A stretch of 5,884 bases of DNA from an uncultured Clostridium sp. (GTDB lineage: Bacteria > Bacillota > Clostridia > TANB77 > CAG-508). The position numbers and the translations under genes are program-made. Shown piece by piece: positions 1 through 5,604 of the stretch (positions within the stretch are counted from its first letter, which is position 1; every line of letters starts with the position of its first letter). The notes beneath the pieces were generated by a model. The model saw only the letters and a list, made by a program, of their open reading frames with translations. It was not told the DNA's origin and did not search any database. Location of the stretch: assembly GCA_947428535.1 (NCBI GenBank), contig CANEMG010000069.1, positions 1 to 5,884 of the forward strand. The letters are read 5' to 3'.

Positions 1-312
1 AATGTGGTTTTGATTATCTAATTCCATTTTTTCTTGTGCTGTCGCCCTTCTATATATTGCTACTCTTTTATGTGTTATAAAATCTTCTTTTACCCCACAT
101 TCTATTAATTCGTGCCAGTCATTTACTAACTCTGTTAGCCTAGGTCTAACATGATTCATATCAAAATATTTTGAATACCCTTTATTATTCATTTCTTGCT
201 CTATTTCTCTTGCTGTCATTTCTTTATTTGCAATAATTTCAACTATCTGTAAATGTCTTGTTAGTCGTTTAGGTTTTATATCTTCAAAACTTAATTGTCT
301 GGTTTCAATCAT
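1..312 (-). CDS. Winged-helix DNA-binding phage protein (3' end beyond the window)
   Basis: The first 104 codons are visible and the frame runs off the left edge, so the C-terminus is missing. I translated it from the ATG at 312-310, preceded by AAAGGAGG (328-321) at 8 nt spacing. Residues about 18-45 (RHLQIVEIIANKEMTAREIE) look like the first helices of a helix-turn-helix. Residues 54-68 (HVRPRLTELVNDWHE) look like the recognition helix. The stretch ECGVKEDFITHKRVAIYRRA (71-90) resembles the two-stranded wing seen in small phage winged-helix proteins, which typically read 'ecGkr.d..T.r.v..yr'. Such proteins are common next to DnaD-like replication genes, but their role is not well defined; origin binding or regulation is possible. 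It starts 18 bp downstream of the preceding gene's stop. The fold is a fair call, the function is open. Confidence 0.75.
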   Translation of the reverse strand, partial: MIETRQLSFEDIKPKRLTRHLQIVEIIANKEMTAREIEQEMNNKGYSKYFDMNHVRPRLTELVNDWHELIECGVKEDFITHKRVAIYRRATAQEKMELDNQNHI

Positions 313-330
313 CTACAATTCCTCCTTTGT

Positions 331-600
331 TTAATTTTCATATATTTCATCAAAGCTATTTATTCCTAAACTTTCTTTAAACTTTTGTATTTCTTTGTAT
401 TCTTCAATGATTTTATGTAATTGGGCTACTGTAAAATACTCAACCTTTTTTAGTAATTGAAATTTAAAATTCTCAACAAAATCATCAAATGTAAAGTCTT
501 TTACTTCTTCTGCTAGTGCTAAAATTTCATTTTTTTCTAGCTTTCTATGATAATAGCCTTCAATAAAATCTACTAATTTTCTTCCATCAACCTTAGTCAT
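331..600 (-). CDS. Small helical early phage protein of unknown function (89 aa)
   Basis: I do not recognise this family. The 89-residue product is rich in charged residues and looks entirely helical. Aromatic residues cluster in the middle (FTFDDFVENFKFQLL at 36-50 and VEYFTVAQLHKIIEEYKE at 53-70). There is no signal peptide, membrane segment or cysteine. The start is chosen as ATG 600-598. The frame stays open to a GTG at 615, but that codon lies inside the ribosome binding site, whereas GAGG at 613-610 is 9 nt from the ATG. The ATG overlaps the stop of the upstream DnaD-like gene in the 8-bp string ATGACTAA, so translation is probably coupled. The position directly after a DnaD-like replisome organizer is where a helicase loader or loader-like factor often sits, but no Walker A motif is present. 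A replication accessory role is inference from position only. Confidence 0.7.
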   Translation of the reverse strand: MTKVDGRKLVDFIEGYYHRKLEKNEILALAEEVKDFTFDDFVENFKFQLLKKVEYFTVAQLHKIIEEYKEIQKFKESLGINSFDEIYEN

Positions 601-1258
601 CTTTCCATACCTCACCTACAATATCTTCTTGATTTTCTGCATTAACCTTTTCAATCGTGTCTATATTTTTCTTTACCCAATCATCTAAAATACTTTTACA
701 ATAATTCCAATTTGGTTGCTTTATTCTTCCTGTTTTCTTTAAAGCCTCCTCTATAATCTCACATGGCAAATCATCTAAAAAACTAATACATTCCTCTATT
801 GCAAAAGTATTGTAAGAATTTAGACATTTAATAAAAAGCTGTTGCAGTTTTTCTTCATTCTGCATTCTACATTCTTCATTTTCATTATTCATTCTACATT
901 CTTCATTTTCATTAGCTTTTGTTTCGGTTTTGTTTAGGTTTTTATTTTCAGTATCGTTTTTTAAACCTAAGGTTTTATTTTGGTTTTGTTTTGCTTTTTT
1001 ATTTTCAAAACCAGTGGTTTCTTCTCGGTTCTTTTTTGGTCTTCCACCTTTTTTTCCATTTTCATATTTTTGATTATTAGCTTCTATTTGAGGTTTTATT
1101 AAAGTAAACATACTATTTGATATACCTGTTAAAGTAACTTCATTATCATTTAAAGACTTTTCACATATTGCATCATATATTTTTACTCTATCCTTTTCTT
1201 TCAATTCCTTTATCGCCTCATAAAAGCTTCTATAAAATATGAAACTATCTTTTGCCAT
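593..1258 (-). CDS. DUF6291 / DnaD-like phage replication initiation protein (replisome organizer)
   Basis: This 221-aa protein has the two-part layout of Firmicute phage replisome organizers, which bind the phage origin and recruit the host helicase machinery. Residues 1-78 match the DUF6291 type: MAKDSFIFYRSFYEAI, then a helical stretch, ending in the hallmark basic GKKGGRPKK (68-76). A low-complexity Lys/Asn/Glu linker follows (79-137), containing a 9-residue near-tandem repeat of ENEECRM. Residues about 138-205 look like a DnaD/DnaB_2 domain: EIIEEALKKTG, then NWNYCKSILDDW (183-194), which fits the conserved 'Y...IL..W' signature. The start is ATG 1258-1256 with AAAGGAG 6 nt upstream. The gene begins 16 bp after the stop of the HNH-like gene and overlaps the next gene by 8 bp. 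The phage origin is often inside or beside such a gene; the repeated linker DNA is a candidate. Family assignment is fairly secure, biochemical role is by homology. Confidence 0.85.
   Translation of the reverse strand: MAKDSFIFYRSFYEAIKELKEKDRVKIYDAICEKSLNDNEVTLTGISNSMFTLIKPQIEANNQKYENGKKGGRPKKNREETTGFENKKAKQNQNKTLGLKNDTENKNLNKTETKANENEECRMNNENEECRMQNEEKLQQLFIKCLNSYNTFAIEECISFLDDLPCEIIEEALKKTGRIKQPNWNYCKSILDDWVKKNIDTIEKVNAENQEDIVGEVWKDD
610..613 (-). promoter_or_regulatory. Ribosome binding site deciding the start at 600
   Basis: Minus-strand GAGG within TAGGTGAGG lies 9 nt before ATG 600-598. It overlaps the alternative GTG at 615-613, which makes the longer start unlikely. Confidence 0.6.
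863..914. repeat. Two direct copies of a 25-bp unit, 27-bp period, inside the DnaD-like gene
   Basis: The 25 bp at 863-887 are repeated exactly at 890-914, with a 2-bp gap giving a 27-bp (9-codon) period. A partial third copy lies at the left edge, around 855-868. The encoded peptide repeat is ENEECRM plus two residues, in the linker between the DUF6291 and DnaD-like domains. The period is a multiple of three, so copy number can change without breaking the frame. Such CRM/N/E-rich variable linkers are known in phage DnaD-type proteins. The DNA could also be an iteron-like origin element, which is inference. Confidence 0.85.
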
Positions 1259-1274
1259 TATTTACTCCTTTCTG

Positions 1275-2110
<836 letters not shown>

Positions 2111-2114
2111 TCAT

Positions 2115-2750
2115 TCACCTTTCTATATGTTGGTGCATAAACACATATTCTGAATTTTCTCCCATATTATTTAATAGAAATTCACTTGCTTGTTGTATAC
2201 TTAAATGACTATTTCTAGCTCTAAATTCATACACAAACTCACAATTTCTTTGCTTTTCTTTTATTCGTTCTTCTATTTCTTCTTCATCGTAATTTCCCTC
2301 TATTAAATACAAATCATAGTCTTTCGCACTTATGCCTTCTACTGTTCTTGTATCTGTCATATAAATTACTTTATAATCATCAAATAAGATTCTATAACCA
2401 CATTGAGGGACATCGTGATATAGCTTAATAGGAACTACTTTAAGTAATTTATAATTATATTTCGTTCCAATTTCTAAAATATCTATATTTCTTCTATTAA
2501 CTCCACATTCTAACAACGGATTTAACAACCAGTTACAACAAGCAAATCTTAAAGTTGGTCTTTCATTTGCCAATTTCTTTATAGTCTCTTTTTTGAAATG
2601 GTCTGAATGAATATGCGTTAATAACACCAATTTCAATTTTTTATAATATTTTTCTAGTCTTTTAAAAGTAACTCCACAGTCTACTAAGATACTATCTTCT
2701 ATTATTGTTGCATTTCCTGTACTACAACTAGATATAATCTTATAACTCAT
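2115..2750 (-). CDS. MBL-fold metallo-hydrolase, YycJ/WalJ-like, candidate recombination nuclease
   Basis: This complete 211-aa metallo-beta-lactamase-fold protein keeps the metal-site residues. THIHSDH is at 45-51 (H46, H48, D50, H51), preceded by the strand ILVDCG (21-26). The third-site histidine is H112 in YHDVPQCGY, the bridging aspartate is D133 in YMTDT, and the final histidine is H182 in NSHLSIQQA. The HDV...GY, TD and SHLS motifs resemble YycJ/WalJ, a Firmicute MBL protein reported to be a 5'-3' double-strand DNA exonuclease, rather than beta-lactamases or glyoxalase II. The C-terminus carries MHQH (205-208). There is no signal peptide, so it is cytosolic. Start ATG 2750-2748 overlaps the RecT stop by 11 bp and has GAGG with about 9 nt spacing. 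Its position directly after RecT, with no RecE or Exo gene in view, suggests it resects DNA ends for RecT. The fold is secure, the activity is inference. Confidence 0.9.
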   Translation of the reverse strand: MSYKIISSCSTGNATIIEDSILVDCGVTFKRLEKYYKKLKLVLLTHIHSDHFKKETIKKLANERPTLRFACCNWLLNPLLECGVNRRNIDILEIGTKYNYKLLKVVPIKLYHDVPQCGYRILFDDYKVIYMTDTRTVEGISAKDYDLYLIEGNYDEEEIEERIKEKQRNCEFVYEFRARNSHLSIQQASEFLLNNMGENSEYVFMHQHIER

Positions 2751-3414
2751 TTAAAGAAACCTCTTTTGTGTTTTCCACTTGTTCTTCAACTTCGGCTTGA
2801 ACTTCGATAACATCTTGTTGTGGAATGTCTTGTTGCATTTCTTCTGCTTCATACATTCCTGCTAGATCTTCAACAAATGTTTCTCTTAAAGCTCTTACTT
2901 TTGCAACTTTTTCTACCATAGTTGCTCCCTTACTGTTCCAATTTGAATTTAGTTGACCTTGTCCTGTTTTCTGTGCTACTTCATTAAAACTTACACTTGA
3001 ATATGTTGGGTGTGACCAGTCTTTTCTAAATACTCTAGCCCATCCACCTACTAGTTGTTCTTCTCCTAATCTAAATGTTCCTTGTCTCTCTTCTACACTT
3101 CCATCTTCTTTTTTTACTATTATTCCGCTTTCTATTCCATCATAATTTGGATTTAATACTGCTCTTTTTAATATTGCATCTTTACCTACTACTAATTGTG
3201 CAGGTGTTCCTGCTTTGTATTTAATTAAATATGCTTCCCTCAAAAATGGATTTAATTTTCTAACTTTACAAAGTTCTGTAAATAGTTTAAATTCTTGATT
3301 TGTTATTTCTACATTAGTACCAACTATATATTCTTGAACAATTTTCTTCGTTAGTTTAATTTCTTGTCCATCAACATCAAATTTAACCATTAATTCTTGT
3401 TTTTCATTACTCAT
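2740..3414 (-). CDS. bet: RecT/Bet-family single-strand DNA annealing protein
   Basis: This is a phage recombinase that anneals complementary single strands at resected ends. The 224-aa protein (from the chosen start) shows the Bet/RecT signature in order. TNQEFKLFTELCKVRKLNPF is at 38-57, REAYLIKYK at 59-67, PAQLVVGKDAILKRA at 71-85, then NPNYDGIESGIIV (88-100). GGWARVFRKDW (123-133) follows, then NWNSKGATMVEKVAKVRALR (158-177) and GMYEAEEM (186-193). The last 30 residues are Gln/Glu/Val-rich and acidic, like the variable tails that contact host SSB or partners. The start is ATG 3414-3412, because GGAGG (3427-3423) lies 8 nt upstream; the alternative ATG at 3429 lies in that site and has none of its own. 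It overlaps the DUF1351 gene by 8 bp (ATGAGTAA) and the MBL gene by 11 bp. Length is slightly short of lambda Beta but normal for Firmicute phages. Confidence 0.93.
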   Translation of the reverse strand: MSNEKQELMVKFDVDGQEIKLTKKIVQEYIVGTNVEITNQEFKLFTELCKVRKLNPFLREAYLIKYKAGTPAQLVVGKDAILKRAVLNPNYDGIESGIIVKKEDGSVEERQGTFRLGEEQLVGGWARVFRKDWSHPTYSSVSFNEVAQKTGQGQLNSNWNSKGATMVEKVAKVRALRETFVEDLAGMYEAEEMQQDIPQQDVIEVQAEVEEQVENTKEVSLNEL

Positions 3415-4237
3415 AATCGTATCCTCCATTTTCTAAAAATTCTTTCAACAATTTTAATTTTGTCCTAGTTCCTCGTACTGTAAATTTAAGTGTTAATATA
3501 TCTTCTTCAATTTGTTCTGCCTTTGGTGCTTCTAAAACCTCGTTTTGCTCTGTCTTTTTACTTTCTTCAAATTTTTCTAAATTTTCTTCTATCTGTTTTC
3601 TCTCTTGTTCTTGTCTTTCTTTTATTTCCAATTCTCTTTTTGTTAATTCTTTTCTATTTAAAACTGTAGTAATTGATTTACTTACATCTAACGTTTGTTT
3701 ATATTCAACTATTATTTCTTCTTTATATTCTTGAGTATCAATTAATTGTAAATCCTTTATTCTTTTATCTATAAAATCTTTTGCTTGTTCTTTTAGCGAC
3801 TTCAAGCTAGCCGATAACGTTATATTTATCTTTGCTTGCTCAAAAATTAAAAAATCAATATTATTTGCTATTTTATATTCTTCAAAATATTCCCTTATTT
3901 CTTGTTCTTTTTTTCTTTTTAATTCATTTTCAATACTATCAACTTTGTTCTTTAAATCAGAATCTGCTTTCTTGTATTTATCTGATATACATTCTTTATA
4001 AATTTTCTCAAACTGTTCATATGGAGCTAATATCTTTTCTTTAACTTCTTTTCTTTTAATTTCAAATTCTTTAAATTCTTTATTTAAAGTTGCTCTCATA
4101 TCTTTTACTGTTTTTACTGTTTCTTCTGTACAAAGCAAACTATTTGCATTTTCAATTTTTCCATCTATTTCATTGCTAACTTTTTTTAATTGCTCTTCTA
4201 TAATTGGCAATTGTTTTATTTCTATTAAATCTTTCAT
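3407..4237 (-). CDS. DUF1351 family coiled-coil protein, RecT partner gene
   Basis: The 276-aa protein matches the DUF1351 family, found almost always beside RecT/Bet in Firmicute phages; its biochemistry is unsettled. Visible features in order: an N-terminal helical part (1-35); the conserved TVKDMRATLNKEFKEFEIKR (43-62) followed by VKEKILAPYEQFEKIYKE (65-82); long Lys/Glu-rich coiled-coil segments (about 85-122 and 195-235); and the conserved C-terminal beta-like end LTLKFTVRGTRTKLKLLKEF (249-268) before the final GGYDYE. No nuclease or ATPase motif is apparent. Start ATG 4237-4235 has AGGAGGA (4247-4241), and the preceding 24-aa gene stops at 4246 within that site, so the two are likely coupled. 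The stop overlaps the RecT start by 8 bp. A role as RecT accessory, for example binding DNA ends or organising the nuclease, is inference from its constant neighbourhood. Confidence 0.85.
   Translation of the reverse strand: MKDLIEIKQLPIIEEQLKKVSNEIDGKIENANSLLCTEETVKTVKDMRATLNKEFKEFEIKRKEVKEKILAPYEQFEKIYKECISDKYKKADSDLKNKVDSIENELKRKKEQEIREYFEEYKIANNIDFLIFEQAKINITLSASLKSLKEQAKDFIDKRIKDLQLIDTQEYKEEIIVEYKQTLDVSKSITTVLNRKELTKRELEIKERQEQERKQIEENLEKFEESKKTEQNEVLEAPKAEQIEEDILTLKFTVRGTRTKLKLLKEFLENGGYDYE
3423..3427 (-). promoter_or_regulatory. Ribosome binding site deciding the RecT start
   Basis: Minus-strand GGAGG lies 8 nt before ATG 3414-3412 and overlaps the next in-frame ATG upstream (3429-3427). 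This favours the shorter 224-aa RecT product. Confidence 0.7.
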
Positions 4238-4245
4238 AACTCCTC

Positions 4246-4320
4246 CTATAAGTCTTCTTGTGAATATCTATCTTCGTGAAATCCTTTGTCAAAATAATAA
4301 TCAAATTCATCTTTATCCAT
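4246..4320 (-). CDS. 24-aa acidic microprotein (candidate small gene)
   Basis: A short frame runs from ATG 4320-4318 to TAG 4248-4246. It has GAGG at 4332-4329 with 8 nt spacing, as good as the long genes nearby. The 24 residues contain 6 Asp and 3 Glu against 2 Lys and 1 Arg (net about -6), plus several Tyr and Phe: it begins MDKDEFDYYFDKGF and ends SQEDL. The TAG runs straight into the Shine-Dalgarno of the DUF1351 gene (TTATAGGAGG), so ribosomes finishing here could feed the next start. It may be a translated leader that couples DUF1351/RecT expression, or a small functional protein such as an acidic DNA-mimic-like peptide; neither is shown. I do not recognise a family. The case rests on ribosome binding site quality and exact fit. 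Confidence 0.5.
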   Translation of the reverse strand: MDKDEFDYYFDKGFHEDRYSQEDL

Positions 4321-4376
4321 TGCTATTTCCTCTTTTCTTGACTTTTTACAAATTTTATGTTAATATAATTTAAGTC

Positions 4377-4400
4377 ATATAAATAAACTATTATTTATAT
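4377..4400. repeat. Perfect 10-bp AT-only inverted repeat with 4-nt loop
   Basis: Arms at 4377-4386 and 4391-4400 are perfectly complementary around the loop ACTA and contain only A and T. The repeat lies in the 84-bp gap between the 82-aa gene and the 24-aa gene. No T-run follows on the minus strand, so it is not a convincing intrinsic terminator. It could be a weak transcript hairpin, a protein-binding dyad, or simply AT-rich chance. I could not identify a convincing promoter in the same gap. Confidence 0.6.
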
Positions 4401-4404
4401 TGAG

Positions 4405-4653
4405 CTAGTCGTGTTCTTGGGGGAACGTTTTGGCTATTTCTTTTATTTTGTTAAATCCACTATAACTATTTCTGTAATTATTAATTCTCATGTTGTAGTC
4501 ACATTCATTTACTATTCTTTTAAAAAGTTTTCTTTGATTATCAATAATTATGTCTTGCTCTATTCGTTCTTGTTTCATACAGTTAAATTCATCAAAATGG
4601 TTATATATCTTTCTAGGTATATAAAAAATTACATTTAATATGTCTTGTAACAT
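4405..4653 (-). CDS. Small early phage protein of unknown function (82 aa)
   Basis: I do not recognise this protein. The 82 residues start with a hydrophobic/aromatic helix (LQDILNVIFYIPRKIYNHF, 2-20), too short and too charged at its end for a clear membrane anchor. A charged helical part follows (MKQERIEQDIIIDNQRKLFK, 26-45), with two cysteines (C25, C51), and the C-terminus is polar (PQEHD). The gene is well supported by one of the best ribosome binding sites in the window, AAGGAGGTGA at 4668-4659, ideally spaced before ATG 4653-4651. That site lies inside the last codons of the 57-aa membrane protein, and TAG and ATG abut directly, so the two genes are coupled. The N-terminal helix might sit at the membrane with its neighbour. 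An open frame on the opposite strand here is a shadow with no supporting start signal. Confidence 0.7.
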   Translation of the reverse strand: MLQDILNVIFYIPRKIYNHFDEFNCMKQERIEQDIIIDNQRKLFKRIVNECDYNMRINNYRNSYSGFNKIKEIAKTFPQEHD

Positions 4654-4827
4654 CTATCTCACCTCCTTCAAATATAAATATGTAAATTTTCCTAATGTTA
4701 AAAATCCTGATGCTATTAAAATTACCCAGCAATGTGTTGCTGTTGGTATGTCCAATTCAATATTTCCAGATATTCCTATTAGACTAAATAGAAATATTAG
4801 AATATACGCAATTTGAAATTTATTCAT
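4654..4827 (-). CDS. 57-aa two-helix membrane microprotein
   Basis: A frame from ATG 4827-4825 to TAG 4656-4654 encodes 57 residues. AGGAGG lies 8 nt upstream of the ATG. The protein has two hydrophobic segments, about residues 5-21 (QIAYILIFLFSLIGISG) and 32-49 (including HCWVILIASGFLTLG). A short polar loop joins them (NIELDIPTAT, 22-31), and the C-terminus is basic (LKEVR), predicting a small hairpin in the cytoplasmic membrane. The start overlaps the HTH gene's stop in the string ATGAATAA (8 bp), and the stop abuts the next ATG, so it fits the operon exactly on both sides. Such proteins in phage early regions can act in superinfection exclusion or host takeover, or stay uncharacterised; nothing here decides between these. 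The frame, hydrophobicity and ribosome binding site together make a real gene likely. Confidence 0.75.
   Translation of the reverse strand: MNKFQIAYILIFLFSLIGISGNIELDIPTATHCWVILIASGFLTLGKFTYLYLKEVR
4659..4668 (-). promoter_or_regulatory. Full-consensus ribosome binding site inside the end of the membrane-protein gene
   Basis: Minus-strand AAGGAGGTGA is complementary to the 16S rRNA 3' end over ten bases. It encodes the last residues (KEVR) of the 57-aa protein while serving as the start signal for the 82-aa gene at 4653. Confidence 0.8.
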
Positions 4828-5140
4828 TTGTTTTTCCTCCTCTTTCGTATTGAGCTATAAACTCGATAAATAATTCTTTAAATTCTACTAATGTTTTATT
4901 TAATTCAACCATCGTTACTATTTCTGGACTTCTCTTCACATCAATTCCTTGTGAATATGCTTTAGCTAAATCTCTATATGCTAATTGTTTTGTTCCTGTT
5001 CCTGGAACTCTTGGAAATTCCTTTTTCTTAAATATTTCTCTTGCCTTTATTTCTCCAATTCCAACAACATCTGCATAATCAATAGGAGTTATTATTTCTG
5101 GAAGTTCATTCCATTTCTTACTTGATTTCTTTGTTTTCAT
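4820..5140 (-). CDS. Excisionase-type HTH DNA-binding protein
   Basis: The 106-aa protein looks like the MerR/excisionase-like small HTH proteins of phage early regions. Residues 13-64 fit the pattern: LPEIITPIDYADVVGIGEIK, then AREIFKKKEFPRVPGTGTKQ, then LAYRDLAKAYSQG. This follows the family's 'lpevLt..e.A..lgis...ay.l.....fP.ir.G....i.r..l..wl' layout of HTH, wing and last helix. A C-terminal helix (VELNKTLVEFKELFIEFIAQ, 78-97) probably dimerises. It could be an excisionase or a transcriptional regulator of the early operon; no integrase is in view to favour Xis. Start ATG 5140-5138 follows AAAGGAG with 5 nt spacing. The gene has a long leader (190 bp without a clear gene) and then begins the tightly packed operon, overlapping the membrane microprotein by 8 bp. 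Confidence 0.75.
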   Translation of the reverse strand: MKTKKSSKKWNELPEIITPIDYADVVGIGEIKAREIFKKKEFPRVPGTGTKQLAYRDLAKAYSQGIDVKRSPEIVTMVELNKTLVEFKELFIEFIAQYERGGKTNE

Positions 5141-5177
5141 TTTTTCTCCTTTCTCATTTTGTTTAACTGCTGATTTT

Positions 5178-5300
5178 TTAAGAGTTTTTATTAAATTCTA
5201 ATAAAAATTTAATATGATACTGTCTCCACTTTTTTGAAATACAAAGTACAATATTATCTATCAACATCCACCAAAATAGTATTTCTTTTATTAATTACAT
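5178..5300 (-). pseudogene. Possible broken small gene: start codon followed at once by UAA, then 38 open codons
   Basis: AAGGAG at 5312-5307 lies 6 nt before ATG 5300-5298, but the second codon is TAA (5297-5295). The same frame then stays open for 38 codons (LIKEILFWW, then MLIDNIVLC, ending NKNS) to TAA at 5180-5178. One base change at codon 2 would give a 40-aa product with a normal start signal. The alternative in-frame ATG at 5267 has only a poorly placed GGTGG. The frame may instead be chance in AT-rich DNA, and the start-stop a regulatory element. Confidence 0.25.
5185..5207. repeat. Perfect 9-bp inverted repeat with 5-nt loop in the leader
   Basis: TTTTTATTA (5185-5193) pairs perfectly with TAATAAAAA (5199-5207) around a 5-nt loop. 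It lies about 45 bp upstream of the HTH gene start. The stem is AT-only and is not followed by a T-run on the minus strand, so terminator function is doubtful. A protein-binding dyad or weak leader hairpin is possible. Confidence 0.55.
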
Positions 5301-5331
5301 ACTCTACTCCTTATTTGTTTATTTTTTGGTT

Positions 5332-5562
5332 TTATAAAATAGTAAATGATGTTCCATCATCACTTTCTAGCATCAAATTAATTCCTCCAACACTAAGTAC
5401 CGAATGACTTAATGCATATAGAATTTCTGACATCTTTTTAATTTTTTTAAAATTTTCTTCATTTACTTCTATGCCTTTCGAATTTATATCTAAAAGCTTA
5501 TCGATATTATCTTTTGTTTCTTTTAAAATCATCTCACTTCTAGTATCAATTTTTACTTTCAA
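5332..5562 (-). CDS. Small early phage protein of unknown function (76 aa, probable TTG start)
   Basis: I do not recognise this family. The product is mostly helical and charged: KVKIDTRSEMILKETKDNID, then VNEENFKKIKKMSEILYALS. It closes with a short hydrophobic/turn segment (SVLSVGGINLMLESDDGTSF), with no cysteines and no clear membrane helix. The central helix has coiled-coil character. The frame can begin at GTG 5571, but that codon is part of the ribosome binding site AGAGGTGG (5575-5568). TTG 5562-5560 lies 8 nt after GAGG and is the better start, giving 76 aa. The gene follows the Cro-like regulator by about 40 bp, with a copy of the 14-bp operator-like dyad in the gap, so it is probably controlled with the immunity switch. 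A role as regulator partner or antirepressor-like factor would be a guess. Confidence 0.6.
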   Translation of the reverse strand: MKVKIDTRSEMILKETKDNIDKLLDINSKGIEVNEENFKKIKKMSEILYALSHSVLSVGGINLMLESDDGTSFTIL

Positions 5563-5570
5563 AAATACCA

Positions 5571-5574
5571 CCTC
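5571..5574 (-). promoter_or_regulatory. Ribosome binding site pointing to a TTG start at 5562
   Basis: Minus-strand GAGG within AAAAGAGGTGG is 8 nt before TTG 5562-5560. The alternative GTG (5571-5569) overlaps it and would have no spacing, so the rare TTG start is favoured. Confidence 0.5.
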
Positions 5575-5590
5575 TTTTTATTTATTTAAA

Positions 5591-5604
5591 TTAGGTTTTC
5601 CTAA
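5591..5604. promoter_or_regulatory. Operator-like dyad, copy 2
   Basis: TTAGGTTTTCCTAA has arms TTAGG/CCTAA around four bases and is identical over 14 bp to the copy at 5851-5864. It overlaps the stop codon of the Cro-like gene and lies 28 bp upstream of the start of the 76-aa gene. It may be a second binding site for the phage repressor or Cro, acting on a local promoter, by looping to the first site, or as a roadblock. No strong promoter is visible next to it. Confidence 0.65.

Larger units (their letters stand above)
5141..5331 (-). other. 191-bp gene-poor leader before the HTH gene
   Basis: No conventional gene is visible between the 76-aa gene and the HTH gene. The stretch holds a perfect 9-bp hairpin (5185-5207) and a Shine-Dalgarno followed by an AUG-UAA start-stop pair (5300-5295) with an open frame behind it. 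I looked for promoters: TTGATA at 5264-5259 is a possible -35, but the sequence 17 bp on (TATTTC) is a poor -10. The segment could be a regulated leader for the downstream operon or the remains of a small gene. Confidence 0.6.

Noticed and set aside
3832..4373. Plus-strand open frames at 3832-4044 and 4173-4373 opposite the DUF1351 gene
   Set aside because: Hydrophobic, low-complexity translations that arise from the complement of Lys/Glu-rich coiled-coil codons; no start signals and opposite to all real genes.
4377..4400. Intrinsic terminator between the 82-aa and 24-aa genes
   Set aside because: The hairpin has no G/C pairs and no T-run follows on the minus strand.
4411..4638. Plus-strand 75-codon frame opposite the 82-aa gene
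   Set aside because: The minus-strand frame has a ten-base Shine-Dalgarno and exact abutment with its neighbour; the plus-strand frame has neither.
4682..4696. TTTTCCTAA half-site resembling the operator
   Set aside because: Only the right half matches, and it lies inside the membrane microprotein gene; expected by chance in AT-rich DNA.
5236..5264. Promoter in the HTH leader (TTGATA at 5264-5259)
   Set aside because: The hexamer 17 bp downstream is TATTTC, only a half match to a -10, and in AT-rich sequence such pairs are common.
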